Source of the DNA: Acanthaster planci
Lineage: Eukaryota > Echinodermata > Asteroidea > Valvatida > Acanthasteridae
Assembly (NCBI RefSeq): GCF_001949145.1
Contig: NW_019091371.1
Coordinates: 66,078-83,839 of the forward strand
Reading direction: 5' to 3'
Length of the DNA: 17,762 bases
Both the position numbers and the translations under genes were made by a program. Positions 1 to 12,500 of this stretch are shown here, piece after piece. The notes under the pieces were generated by a model. That model saw only the letters and a list, made by a program, of their open reading frames with translations. It did no database searches and was not told the origin of the DNA. How positions within the stretch are numbered: the first letter of the stretch is position 1; the number at the start of each line of letters is the position of its first letter.

Positions 1-1566
1 TGAAGCAGCGGGTATCTTGATAATCACCTGTTTCCTCAAATGTATTCCTCGTCTTTTATTTGCCCCACACCCCACATTCCACGTTAAATGTAACGCCCAC
101 GAGCTGCTGCCATCGCTTGTTCTTCGATGTTTGTGCAAAAAAAAGACAGAACAAGCTCTCCCTTCGACAGCAATCAGCGTAAAAGTGATCTCTGCTTGTT
201 AAATACACGTTTCCTCTCACAACATAATTTGCATACATATCTATTGTTCAAACAGACGCAAATACGAATTGGAAGATTGACATAACATGAAAAACGCACA
301 AATTTTTGCTCGAGTGGAGTCGTTTATTCAGATGTCAAGTTTAAAAATTTGGCCGGGAAAACATAATAGCATTCAGTTAGTTCTCATCCCAGACGTACTA
401 ATAAGCCGAGGTACGGTACCGTGAGGCTCTAATGGCACTCGATATAAATGGTCCTGTCACGAGCAACCACCGTGGGTAGTTATATCCCATCCCAAACTAC
501 CCCTTGACTTCATCAACGTTGAGACGTCATCAACGCTGAGACGCAGTCCTGAGTGCTGAGCAGAGCGGGGCGGTATGACACGAGATCGATACCTTTTTAA
601 TCCGTGATGAATCGATGCTGCACAGAAAAGTACATACTTGTTGACGACCGACGATTTGGGACTGCAAATGATCGACCAATCCTCCGGCCGACGAAATAAA
701 ACGGGAAACTCCAGAAAGGAGGTTACTTCGCATAAAACAGATTTCTTTGTCCATGCGTTGGCCTACTTACTGTGGCAGGCCTCAGAAGTGGAAGGGGTTG
801 TCATTCGCGCATGGCTTCTTAGAAGCAACAGAGTATGCGCAATGCGTTGTCATTTTGTCGATATCATGAAATGTCGATGGGTCACAGTTAGAAAGACTAT
901 ATACACCATGTCACAGCTAACAGCTGCAAGTTTCTCGCTATGGGTCGGCACTTTTTCTGTGACCGTCGAGTAAATTCCGAGAGCCTTAATGTCATCCCCA
1001 CAAGCAATTTACTCACCAAACATTAAGAAGCAAACAAGTTAAGGGTCATATTTTGACAGGCACAAATGATCTATTCGCAATGTTTTCTTGGAAACTCACT
1101 CGCTTCAACCATTGGTCGTTGGTCAGTCTTAGTTCATGCGGTTTGGGTGGCAAGTTTAACTTAACTATTTTATTATTCCTCGCATAATGTTCCCACAAAA
1201 CAGAAAAATCTCGTAAGAGATCACCTTAAGTAATTTACGTTCTAGATCTGTGGATGCAAGAGACAAATACTTTAGAAACAGTACTAGCACGGGGGGGGTG
1301 TGTCACGGAATAAAGGACAATCATAAAAAGCCAGTCCTCCCTTCAAAAACTGGATAGATGTACATCACTGGTGTGAATGGAATATTGTACATGTTATGAT
1401 AAACCAATATGAGAATGTAGTGTGTTGCAAGGTAATTAAGCTAGAGTTCAATGGAGTTTCCGGTGACTGATAAATCAGTACAAATCTACCTGTTGTATGT
1501 CAGCAGGTGCCGAATTGGCTTGCGACGCTGTTTTAAGGATCCCTTTACTGTGGCCAAGCACTAGCA
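1..1566. other. No recognised gene; slightly CpG-richer stretch at 400-1000
   Basis: The short ORFs here resemble no family I know. The stretch at about 400-1000 has more CpG than its surroundings and could be an undetected exon or regulatory DNA. Visible details are a 17-bp tandem duplication (511-544), a perfect 10-bp palindrome ACGGTACCGT (413-422) and a run of nine G at 1291. Confidence 0.4.
511..544. repeat. 17-bp tandem duplication with a GACGTCA core
   Basis: CATCAACGTTGAGACGT is followed directly by CATCAACGCTGAGACGC, with two mismatches. The junction creates AGACGTCATC, close to a CRE/ATF site (TGACGTCA). No gene is recognised next to it. Confidence 0.7.
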
Positions 1567-1640
1567 TCAATATTCCTTGCCAAGATACTCTCCACGCTTG
1601 CGAAGATCTTCAATCCCCAACTGACGGTAGGTATTTGCAA
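1567..1640 (-). CDS. Candidate terminal exon of an unrecognised protein
   Basis: Minus-strand reading ends SFANTYRQLGIEDL then RKRGEYLGKEY and a TGA. It is charged, uses varied codons and looks more protein-like than other open frames nearby. A plausible acceptor (GTGCACAG) lies just upstream at about 1641, and an alternative acceptor (CGTCAG) lies at about 1620. I do not recognise the family and cannot find preceding exons. The upstream part of the open frame is cysteine/serine-rich and unconvincing. It lies downstream of THOC7 on the same strand, so it could be the end of a small neighbouring gene or chance. Confidence 0.25.
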
Positions 1641-2790
1641 AGCTGTGCACACGGCACTGGGGAGGTGGACTGCGTAAAAACGTGAACAAGCAACTTGACA
1701 GCATGAGACAGCATCCCTGTGATGAGGAAGCACTACCCGGTAATGACCAACTTGGAAGAGTCAGTACACAAGATGTCAAGTGATGTATCGATCAATTGGG
1801 ACTGGTTCTTGGAGAACGGTTATTAAACACATGTTCCAAACAATATCATCGCAGATGAGTTTTGAACCGATATAATCTGATTCAAGAGTACATTTTGAAC
1901 AGAATATCTTTCATTCCAATGTACAGATGTGTTATGTACGTTTGTCCTCAGGAATGTGCTACTCAAATGAGATAAATCATTGCAGGCAAAGCTGAAAACC
2001 CACTTTCAAGCAATGCATTGATCACTTCTATGACAGATACATACATCAACCTGTATGCAATTTATTTACAATGTAACTAAAACATCATGAGGATAAATTT
2101 GTTAGACGACCAAAAGAAGGGCATTACTCTCAGTTCATGTGTGGATTCTAGGAACAAGTCTGTCCCCCCGTGTTTATATCATGTGCATTCATGTGGTGCC
2201 TCCTTCACACCAGAACTGTCCTAAACAGTCATGAAGTATTTTCTACAGTTTCAACATGGGGTCCGTTGACATGTTCAATACTGTTTACAAAATTTTGTTG
2301 TATCTGTCCATTGTGAAGCCAACAAAACGTGATCTTTTGCATCCATTTTTGAGTACTTTCACATTTGTTTCAGAGACAATGAAATGATAAAATGCACTGT
2401 TTAATACACAATTGTATCATTACAAAGTTAACACCACTTTTAACATAAAAGATTTACGCAAAAAAAAAGTAAACATAAACAAATAATGTGAACAGTTGTT
2501 GGCTACATGAAGGATCAATGCTGGTTACAAGAGTGCAAGGGGACCCCCTCCAAAAAATGAAAAATGAGAGGAAAAGGTTTTGGTCTAAATTATCTCCTTT
2601 TCTTCAAAAAGAGTGGAAAATGCCTCAAAAAGGCCACAAACGTCACACACACAAAAAAGAAAGATTTCTGAAGGAAACCCCCCCCCAAAAAACCCCCAAG
2701 TTTAGCCTCCCAAAACTGGTTTCTGGATCCCCCTTGGCTGGTTATTCCATGGCCAGCACATTGTGCATGTACACTTAGATACGTATTAGT
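1641..2790. other. No gene recognised; A/T-rich spacer
   Basis: AT-rich sequence with poly-A runs (around 2461) and, at 2667-2699, a C9-A6-C5 tract (G-rich on the minus strand). The ORFs at 2488-2778 (plus) and 2590-2904 (minus) are low-complexity and partly within the hAT-like element; neither looks like a protein. Confidence 0.4.
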
Positions 2791-3116
2791 CAGGGCCAGA
2801 TTAATAGCTGTACAGGCCCAGGGCAGCAGTGTTATAGAGGCATTACTCCTAGGCACCAACACCAATGCCATAGTACTAGTAAGCATTGGGGCCTTGCATC
2901 TCATGTTGATGCTATGCTGAACAAAGTTATATACTGGTCAGTTCAAACCTTTCCTGAAATTTGAAATTCAAAGAGAAGAGCCAGTCTCTCAAAACTATGT
3001 GTACTTTATGGCACAATAATGGTATTTTCATAGGCCTTCAATTAGTTTCATAAGCTTTGAAGTCTTCGTAGGCCCTGGGCACAATGTCCACTGTGCCTGT
3101 TGGATATCCAGTCCTG
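2791..3116. mobile_element. hAT-like non-autonomous DNA transposon (old MITE)
   Basis: The left end starts CAGGGCCAGATTAA; the right end read inward starts CAGGACTGGATATC, and both continue with a CAGG(G)CCC-type stretch. CAGGG-type termini are common in hAT elements. The 8-bp flanks, GTATTAGT and CTCTTAGA, agree at 5 of 8 positions, compatible with a decayed 8-bp target duplication. There is no transposase ORF in 326 bp. It lies 313 bp beyond the THOC7 stop and may be inside its 3' UTR. Confidence 0.45.
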
Positions 3117-3428
3117 CTCTTAGAGTTGGCGTCAGCGCTGGAAGTTGAACGGCTGGAATTGCATCTCCAGGTTCTCTGATGTCTCAGGGGTCCATGGTTT
3201 CTCTCCTTATCCAGCTACGGCTGACAGCTACAAGCTTTGAGAATGCTTCCATCCAGCTATGCCCATGAAAAACCTTTCAATCATTGTACTTTTCCACGGT
3301 TAAATTCCTTCAAAAATCCCGCTCGTCCAAATTTTTGCGCAGGCTGGCGGAGTGGGATGACCCCATTTTCCAAATCGGAGGTGTCCTTTCAATACGTAAG
3401 ATAGAGAATCCTAGCCCTTGTTTTGCTG

Positions 3429-3505
3429 TCATTTGTCACCCATACTGGTATCCATGGAGCGGTCCAACGTGGTTTCCATGTGCACTTCCTTTCCCTTGTC
3501 ATCCT
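3429..3505 (-). CDS. THOC7: THOC7 coding exon 7 (C-terminal exon and stop)
   Basis: Acceptor GACCACAG, then the remainder of Glu-182, DDKGKEVHMETTLD and RSMDTSMGDK, ending in TGA at 3431-3429. Human THOC7 ends with an acidic tail containing NDEKLSE and SMETD, so position, phase, acidity and the MET motif fit. The tail is poorly conserved, so this exon is slightly less certain than the others. Confidence 0.85.
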
Positions 3506-6500
3506 CTGTGGTCCAACACAGAAAATCTAAAATGTTTAGAACTCTGCCAGGACACTTTTTAAGACTGTGGGGTTGATGCCACAAATGTGTTTTTTGTAAT
3601 GTGGCCAATTTTTGGAAGGAACTGGATTTTTTGAGAGATTGATAATTTCAGAAAATTCACACACTGGTTCTGAAATCCTGAGGAATTTTGAGAGTCTACA
3701 GACTTTCCCGGGACCAACTCATTCATCGAACATTTGCAAGATGTCAGAAATTTTCACATAATTTTCTAGGAGACTCTGTGACATCGATTCCCAACTTCCC
3801 AAGCTTGTGCTTACAAACATCAATCAATACCAGTTACTTTCCTTTGTATGCCTACGCAAGCACCGTGAACAAGAAATGTTTGAATGCTCAACCGTAATTG
3901 CCATTAGCCACGGCACTAAAAGGTCACTGCATTTTGGGGGTTAATGTTTAATCCAATGATGACAGTGTGTTCAAGTTTCTGGTGATATCAGTTACATCCT
4001 GATTGTGCTCAATTTACATCCCCGTTAACCTTTTACACAAAAAGATATCATGCACCTGTTTTATCACTCCAAGTTGTAATATGATAGGTATAGTTAATTT
4101 CCTGGCTGCCAACTGACTTGAAAGTAATATAGCATGCAACATGGATTTGCCAAATACAAACAGGTACGATACATCAACAAATGCCATCTTATAATCATCA
4201 AAGAGTTGTGTAAGCCATTATAACTGTTAAACAGCACCTCAACACAATTACTGCTGTTTTAATCAAATCGATCACACGTTATTGCATGTCAGTCAGAGGT
4301 TATTCAATCTAAAGTTGAGTAGCAAGCTATTTGAAATGAGCAGTGCCATTGGTATTCCCTCATCATTTCTTATGCCCTGTTGCTCATGATCTGACATGAT
4401 CTGACTTCATGCTTGACTTGAGCACAATTCTCAGATGACCCCATAATGTCTACGCATAACAAAAAGTTTTCTTCAAACTCACCCTCAAGTATTCTCTGAA
4501 GTTCCTGGATGGAGCTGATAAGGACGTGGAATTGTTTCCTACGATCTTCCAGCTGCAGGTATTCAAAACAAGCATTTCAAAATTAAAATTAAAATTTGGT
4601 AAAACTAAGACACATCCAGGGTTCTCCCCGCGCACTAACGTGCACATCGGCCCAATATGCAAATTTTGTTATCAATGATGACCAACATGCAAGCATCTTG
4701 ACCCACACCCATTCATTTGCTCCCAGAGCACATTTCGTTGGACCTACCATTGTACGGCTAATTGTAGGAATCCAAATGGGCAAACACGTTGTGCGCATGG
4801 ATCTTTTTTGTGTACAAAAATGTGGTTCCATATCTCCCCCTTGACACAATATTTGCTAAGTGGATTTCTATTCCCAGGGACCACACTACTCCATCAATTA
4901 TTGCATGAATGGATAGTGTTTGAGTTGCCGGAACTATTCATAGGACGTTCCAGAAAACAAAACAAATATGGTTTTCTCGGGGTTTCAATCTCTGTAAAAA
5001 AGGACATTGTCTCAAGTGGCATTTTTGAAAGCTTTCCTGAACAGCAACATCAAACTAGGTATCATTTTTGAACAATTTGGTTCAGAAATACAAGTACCTT
5101 AGAGAAAAAGAGAATAAGGTTAAGCTTGTGAGTGTGGGAGCACTTGACCAGCAAGGGATGAAGTGCACCGTGATTATCCAAATGCCTGCCGCCGGATGCT
5201 GCGTGCGTGGCAGCAGGTCCACATGGCAGTCTGTGCATGGTAGCTTAGCATGTGCCATGCACTGTGCATGGGCTGATACAGGCAGATTGTGATTTTCTCC
5301 ATGCTTGTCATGTGTTTGTGGTTAGCACAAAGTGCTTTTTTCCCTCCAAAAAAATAACATACGTTATCTTTGAGAGGCTTTCTGATGTTTTTCCTCTCCA
5401 TTCTAATTTAAAATGGTAAATTCAAACACAAATTTATGTAGTTAAAAAGATGTTTGTGAATTTTACAAATTTACGATGAATATTAATGCCCTGCATGTAA
5501 GCCTGACACAACCGACTTTCATACTGTTGTTTTTCTTATTTTAAAAATTTGAGAAATTATGGGTTTGTAAAAACAAACGTTGAGAGAAATAAGCTTTTCT
5601 TGGTGGGGGACCTCTTAAATTTGCTTGTCAGATGAGCCACAGTTGAGCAGAAGTTTTGCTGTGTTCACAACTGTCTAATTCCCCTCATTGTTTGTTCATA
5701 ATTGTGATTGACTGGAGTAATAGTTCATTTGAAATGTGCCTCCTCCAATTCTTCACTACAAACAGGTTTATTCTCTCAATTTACATGCATAAGACGTAAA
5801 CCCCCACAATATTACGCACTGAGGAACATCACTGAGTAGTCTGCTCTATTTTGCTTTAAATTACCTTTAAATAAATTACCTCAACAAATGACAGTGACTT
5901 AATAGACACTTAATGGACAGATCACTTTTCCAAAGGAGGCAATCACACTTTGTCACAGAAATTTTTTAAAAATTGAGCTTTGCAACACCTGCCAGGAAAG
6001 AGATACGTCAATTCAAATTTGTTTACCAAGTAGTTTAGAATGAAAACATATTTGTAAACAACAAAAATTGATAACTAATTATTGAAATATTGCACAATAG
6101 GTACTGTTAATCTCTAATTTCTTCCAGGGAAATAAGTAGTGAAAAGCTCAGGAAATGTACTGAACCAGAGAGCATCTAAAATCTAAAATTTTGGGGGCCC
6201 TTCAGCGGGCCCCAAAGCCAACACCTTGACTTCACAAATTGTCAGTGAACAAGGTCAGAAATCCCCCACTTTTGAAAGTCCTGAAGAGAACCCCCAAATC
6301 CCTTTTAATATACAAGCCAAGTTTCAACTCAATTGCAGAAAGCAATCTGAAATTATGCCTGTTCATATTTCACACGACTGCCTCTGACTTGTAACCCTTT
6401 CTCAGTAATGTTTTCAACGAGCAGATTCTGGGTTTCACAATTTTAGCAAAAAGACCTGCACACTGAACAGTGTCTTCCTTCAAATAACTTTTGCTATCCC

Positions 6501-9500
6501 TATGCTCATCCTGCCAATAACAGAAATTCTAAATATATGAACATCACTGATTATACACTACATGTAGGTTTTGCCCTTACACGAATATACATTCACACTG
6601 ACGTCTGCATTAAGCAGAAAGTAGTGGATTCGAATCCAACTCAAGCAAGCTTGTGATTTTTTCCCAATGCTCAGACCAGACTGAGAATAGAGTGTAAAAA
6701 TACATGTATGTGTGTCCCTATAAAGGTAAAACGTGGTATAAAAATTAACATCCCCAATGCGAAGCTTACTGAATATTGACAAATGGAATTACCCAAAGTA
6801 CAGGCTAATAACCTATACCATGAATATTCACAAGATACTCTAATTAAGACTGACAAGATCACAAAAATAACATACACAAACCTTTTGTTCCAGAGTCTGC
6901 TTGCTGCATTTGAGATTAGACAGCTCTTTGTCAAGTTCTTCCAGTTTTCTAAAATCATTAAATGGAAAAAAGCAAAGAACTGATTCCATTTCTATTGAGG
7001 CTGTCATTCTACTGAAATCATTAAATGGAAAAAAAGCAAAGAACTGATTCCATTTCTATCGTGGCTGTCATTCTACTGAAATCATTAAATGGAAAAAAAG
7101 CAAAGAACTGATTCCATTTCTATCGTGGCTGTCATTCTACTGAAATCATTAAATGGAAAAAAAGCAAAGAACTAATTCCATTTCTATCGTGGCTGTCATT
7201 CTACTGAAAGACAGGAGCAATGGTCTGTTCCCATTCAGAGTTTTAAGAAAAAACATTCCACAAATATCCCATCCTTATAATATCAAGATTTCTGAAAGGC
7301 CAAAAGGGTGGTAAAAATGGAACAAGAATAAAACATTAACAAACACAAATGCTCTGCCAAGCTCAAGCCTAAACCCACAACTTTCATAGGATCGCAAACA
7401 CAACGTCTCAGCTGTTTTAGCCATTGTGACCTTCACCCTTGACCTCTCAGGTTAACAAGCAACAAGCTTGTGGGATTATAAAAAACAATGCATGAACCAC
7501 ATTTGAAGTGCATACACAAGGTATTTCTCAAGTTATCGGACTGGCAAAAGATGTCCATCGTTTTTAGTCACTGTGACCTAGACCTTTTGGACCCACCTGC
7601 AACAGGCTTCCTAGGATTGCTAAAGAACAATCCACAAACTAAATTGGAGGTCAAATGCAAAGTAATTCTAAAGTTATTGCACTGACAAGAATATTCAAGA
7701 CAAACACCCACCTACTGAAGGACATGCCAGAAACAGTATGCCCCGTGGTTTGGGCAGGGCATAAAAAAGAGTCCTCAAAATTCAGCTAAAGAGTTCCCAA
7801 GTTGGTTGATTTCCAATTAAACATCTGGCTTACAGAATTTGTAACATTCTCACAGTTGTCGCTTATACAAAGAGACTGCAGACTTGGCAGATGAAGAGAA
7901 AATCCAGAGGGCTTGACGCATAACAACACTAGACTTCTGTGAATTAGTTTGGGCTCCTACTGGCTAAAAAGGCATGAATTTCTCTCAAGTGGGTCAGATT
8001 ATGAGAATCCTGCACCTTGCTTTTTGCAGGCACAAAGCTTAAAAAATAGCAAACCTGAACAATTAAAACCCTGAACATCTACAGTGTCTATGTAAAACAA
8101 AGGCATGTGGCCTAGCAGTTAGGATTTGTAAATCAGACCATAGGCTCAGGAGTTCAAATCCAGGTTCTGGTTACACGTTGCCACCTTGGACAGGTTAATG
8201 CTCCTCCATTTTCCTCTCTCTGCACAAGAGTATAAATGGTTACCTTTGAAGGTAGAGATGGTTATTGTATTTGACTAGGTGTTGTTGCAGCATTGAGCTG
8301 TATATTGTCCGGGGAGTTGAGATGGTTTTAGGAATGTTTGTGGCCCCGGGAGTAGGGATAATAACAATAAGAACCTTGTATCCCCTGGTAATTTGGCGCT
8401 ATGTACAGTCATCGTTATTATTACTTAAATCTTGAGACCCAGAAAACTCTTGAGACATTATAATTTACAACCCTGGCATAAATGAATGAATGTGCACACA
8501 ATGAATCATGCAGTGGGTTGCATGCATCATAAAGCCGCCATCTACTGTTCAAAATCTCAGCAATTACAGCGTTGATGGGAGGGGCCTTGAGAACTGACCA
8601 GGCTATGTACTCACTTCATGGACTCCCTCCGATCTGGCTGGAGTTTGATGACCTTGGCCAGAGCGTCATACTCCTGCCTGTTCTTTCGCACCCTCTTGGC
8701 ATCCTGGACTTGCAGTTTGCAAGCAGAGATCTTGGAATGTGCTTCCTTGATACTCTGCTCTGTTGGTCAAATGAAAAGGCAATGATCTCAGACAATCTAA
8801 AGGTCTACAGGGTCTTCAAGTTTTCCTTTTGAATTTTGAAAGCCCATAGGATCCTTTGGTTTTCCTTTTACACACTGAGAGAATTTCAAGATTTTGGCGG
8901 TGGCAAATATACCAGGTCCATGTGACCTGTCTGAAATTGATTGCTTCATTTTGAGCAAGCGTGCATTAGCTCAAATGTGACACAAAAGATAGAAAAGGAC
9001 CAGCATGTCTGCTGCCACCAAACATATATCAAAAAGACTCCCATTCCAGTAATAGCAATGAAAATACCAACCACAACAGAAAATTCAATTGATCTTTTCG
9101 TTGAAAAAAAGATCTAACCCGCATTCCCTGAAGCAGCCTTACTTGCTGCATTCCATTAACTGTGCTATTTATAAGTCTCTTGGTGGATACGATTCTGTTC
9201 TAATATGCCATATAAATTGGCAAACTCACAAAATTCTGTTAATTTTTCACTGAAATTCAATGCTACACATCCACATGGTGTAAAAAAAAGTAAAATGTTG
9301 GTGCACAAGAATTAATAATTGATAGCAAGAACATGGTGAACACGTAACTGAATCCTACATTAACTCAGTAATACAGAATACTTCCATCCACACACTGCCT
9401 GCTCCTACAAGTTCGAGCTTGTCCTTGGCATCACTTGAAATTGACATCAGATCCTCGAAACAACTACGTCTCGGAACAAAACTCTTCAACATCTTTTGAG

Positions 9501-12500
9501 AAACAGACACCAAAGGTGTCGTTTGCTCTATGCAAAAGCTTTTTTTCCCCACATCCAACAATTCAAAAATCTGGATACTTTTGGACTTTGTGGGACTTTA
9601 CAACGAAATGATGATTTTCTGGGTTTTTTTCAGATGGCGTGTCTAAAATGTCACTGTTGGCCTTACCTATCTCACTGTAGAGTTCTTCATAGTTGGTCAG
9701 TTCCTTGGTGTTCATATCATGGATCAGCTGTGTCTTCTCCATGGCAAATTCCACTTGAGCTAAGATGGATAGCATCTTCTGATATGTTGCCACACTGACA
9801 CGCACATATAAAGGAAAGAATTACTGACCCTGATGCCCTCGGCATTTTGCAAGGTGTAATAACTTTTCAAAATCAATAACAACGAATCGGTAGAGTTGGG
9901 GGACTCTAAAAGATTGAAGAAGGTAAGGACCAGGCAATCCGTCCCAAACTAAGGTGCACTCCGAATCAGCGAAAGAAAGACAGGTGGTTACAAGCGGGTT
10001 CTTGCACGTGTTCTGTGCTTACGCAAAGACCATACAAGCTGGAATAAATTAGTTACACGTACTCAGCGTGCTCTGCGTCAAATGCGCATGAACTTGCGCA
10101 CCTCATGGCGCGCCTATGCGGTGAGTACCAACAAAACACACCCTCTTTTGTTCTGCTCAGAGCGGATACTACCAAACATGGGGCTTTAAGTCCATTGGAA
10201 GCTTAAGTCCAAGGAATTTGCAACTGGTTACCTGCACGGCGGAAACAATTCCCCCTCCTTCGAGACATGTTGCTACGGTTTCTTTTTGGAATGAGGGTTT
10301 GGAAAACCATCAAAATAAAACATTGTCCCTCAGAAAGGCAATAAAAGGTTAAATACAAAATTTCCACATTTGGCTCCTTGCCCACAGTTTGGTTATGGAT
10401 CTGCCCATGGCACAGCCCCCCTATCAAGGGGTACCTTTCTTCTTCTGAGGTGTCACTGTTGCACCACTTGATGAACATCCTGAGGAGTGTGTTGATGCGT
10501 CGATCATCTCCACCGCTTTCTCCTTCAATAAGGAGCCTTCTGCGAATGACTTCGTCTAAGACAAAAAGAAAAATTGATTTCATTACAACCAGGAGACTGA
10601 TGCATACAGAACTGTAAAACGTTCTGGGCATGAATATAACCACTGCAGGAACTGTGACCCTCACCAAGGTCAAAATCCTCCAGAGTTAGGTCGATTTTTA
10701 AGGTACCTCCTCAGTGTCCATTATTTTAACCCAATCCCATTATCAGCTCAGCTTGAGATGCCATTTACATGTACATACTAAAACCCAAGCTGAGCATGAC
10801 TGATCACAGGTACACACCTCTTTCAGTGTTGCAACTCAACTCGCTATCACCAGATGTCAAAATCAAGTTGCGAATTGAGTGAAATTTGTAAGTCCCATTA
10901 AATTGAATTTAAAGATTCAATAGTATTGATACCATGTTGTTTGGTTTACCATGAGAGGGGGCAGTAGGATTATCAGTAATTTGACATGTGGAGCATCACT
11001 GTGACCACTGGGGGTGGAAAGTGGCACAGTATGGCTGAGTAACTGTGGTATAAGCAGTAAAGGGAATGTGTTGGCCCTGAGGGTAATATTTTGGATTTAG
11101 TTGGTTTTAGTTATTGAGAATGCATTTTTCATCAAGTCTTTTTCAACCATTTTAAAGGATTTTGTTCATTTTTGGGGGGGTGGGAGTGGGCTGTTCGTTT
11201 CACATGGATCTGATCTCAACCAGTGGCCCCAATGCTGGTTCACTCATCCATTTGGTGGGTTCTGGTGTCAGTGAACCAACGACAGATTAACGATGGAGAA
11301 CCAGATTTGTGTGAATGATACAGGCCCTTAATCTGTTGGATTAGTAATCCATCCACTTTAATTAATGCAAAATGCTTCATGGCTATTTTTCAAGACCGAA
11401 TTTCAAAATAGAGACAAAAATTGGATTGGTTTATCTATATGATATACACTGTACAATTTCCCCCCAACGACAAAGTTCAACTTAAAGTTAAGTTTTATTG
11501 TTTCCTTATTTTCAAATCCACGGGCTTGTTTTCTGGGTGGGTGCCATGTTGTGATCAAGCACTAGAAATAACAAATCTTGAGATAAAATGAAACTTGTGA
11601 GGCCTCTCATCACCTAGTTTCAGCAAATTACTTGTTTCCTTGGAACACCACAATGCTATGTTGCACAGCACTGCCTAGAACCCAAACAAGCCCACACAAG
11701 TTCTGTATCTGCATCATTTAGTTGGTAACGCAACCAAGAGAAAACATCACTCTAATTTCTTGTGTACAGTATCTCATTTGTGGCTGTGTATATTTGTCTC
11801 CAAGATTTTATCTTATAACTTTTCTCTTTGTGAATTTCCACCTCCAGAGAGTTTCATGATGTACATACCACAGATGGAGCTCTGTTGGCAAAGCATCCTG
11901 GAGTAAACATCATACCAACATGCTGACCTGGGACAACTTGGGACAGACTTGTTTTGTGCAGATTCAGATTGAAGTCAGTGATTGGATACATTAATATCTG
12001 CTTGGAATCGCATTTTAATAGATCCTGAGCTGCTCACGAGGTAGGTTTGCAAGATCAAACGGATGACAACTACAATACACAACCATGACAATGGCAAGCT
12101 CCTCCATAAATTATCAAAGGAAGGTTTGTAACTATTTCTTTGTAATTCTTCCAGAATGCGGGCCTATCTGTGACTGATTTGCTTTTTCTTAGAAATTACA
12201 TGTTTGTCATTAGATTGAAATACATGTAGGCCTATCCAGCATCAGGCTAAAGACACAGGGTGATTAGCCAAAGCAGTTAGCTCACAGTGCATGTAAGCGA
12301 GACACTGCAACTTTTGAACCCAGACTTGATAATATTTCACAGAGATATGAAGATTCTCTGTGATAATTAGAAGTACCGTTATCTATCAATATATCACCTG
12401 GGACAGAGTTAGCCCCAGTAGCTTGGACTGTATAAATTGCCTGTTTGAACATTTGGACATGGTCTGGCGATAGTAGAGTCCAAGTTAACCCTACTTGGAC

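Noticed and set aside
638-973. 111-codon plus-strand open frame
   Set aside because: No recognisable domain, no splice context and ordinary composition; it is kept only as part of an unexplained CpG-richer patch.
2667-2699. G-quadruplex on the minus strand (G5-T6-G9)
   Set aside because: Only two separate G runs; a stable four-run structure would require splitting the longer run, so the evidence is insufficient.
2488-2904. 96-codon plus-strand and 104-codon minus-strand open frames
   Set aside because: Low-complexity lysine/proline-rich or repeat-derived translations over poly-A, poly-C and the hAT-like element.
3117-3250. Alternative THOC7 last exon ending ETMDP on the minus strand
   Set aside because: It needs a non-optimal acceptor and shows no tail similarity; the exon at 3429-3505 fits phase and the acidic MET-containing tail better.
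8102-8175. A functional tRNA gene
   Set aside because: Box A and box B are present but the arms do not pair well and a SINE body follows.
12258-12330. Second tRNA-like sequence (AGCCAAAGCAGTTAGCTC ... TTTTGAACCC)
   Set aside because: Box A and B resemblance is weak and no SINE body or tail was recognised.
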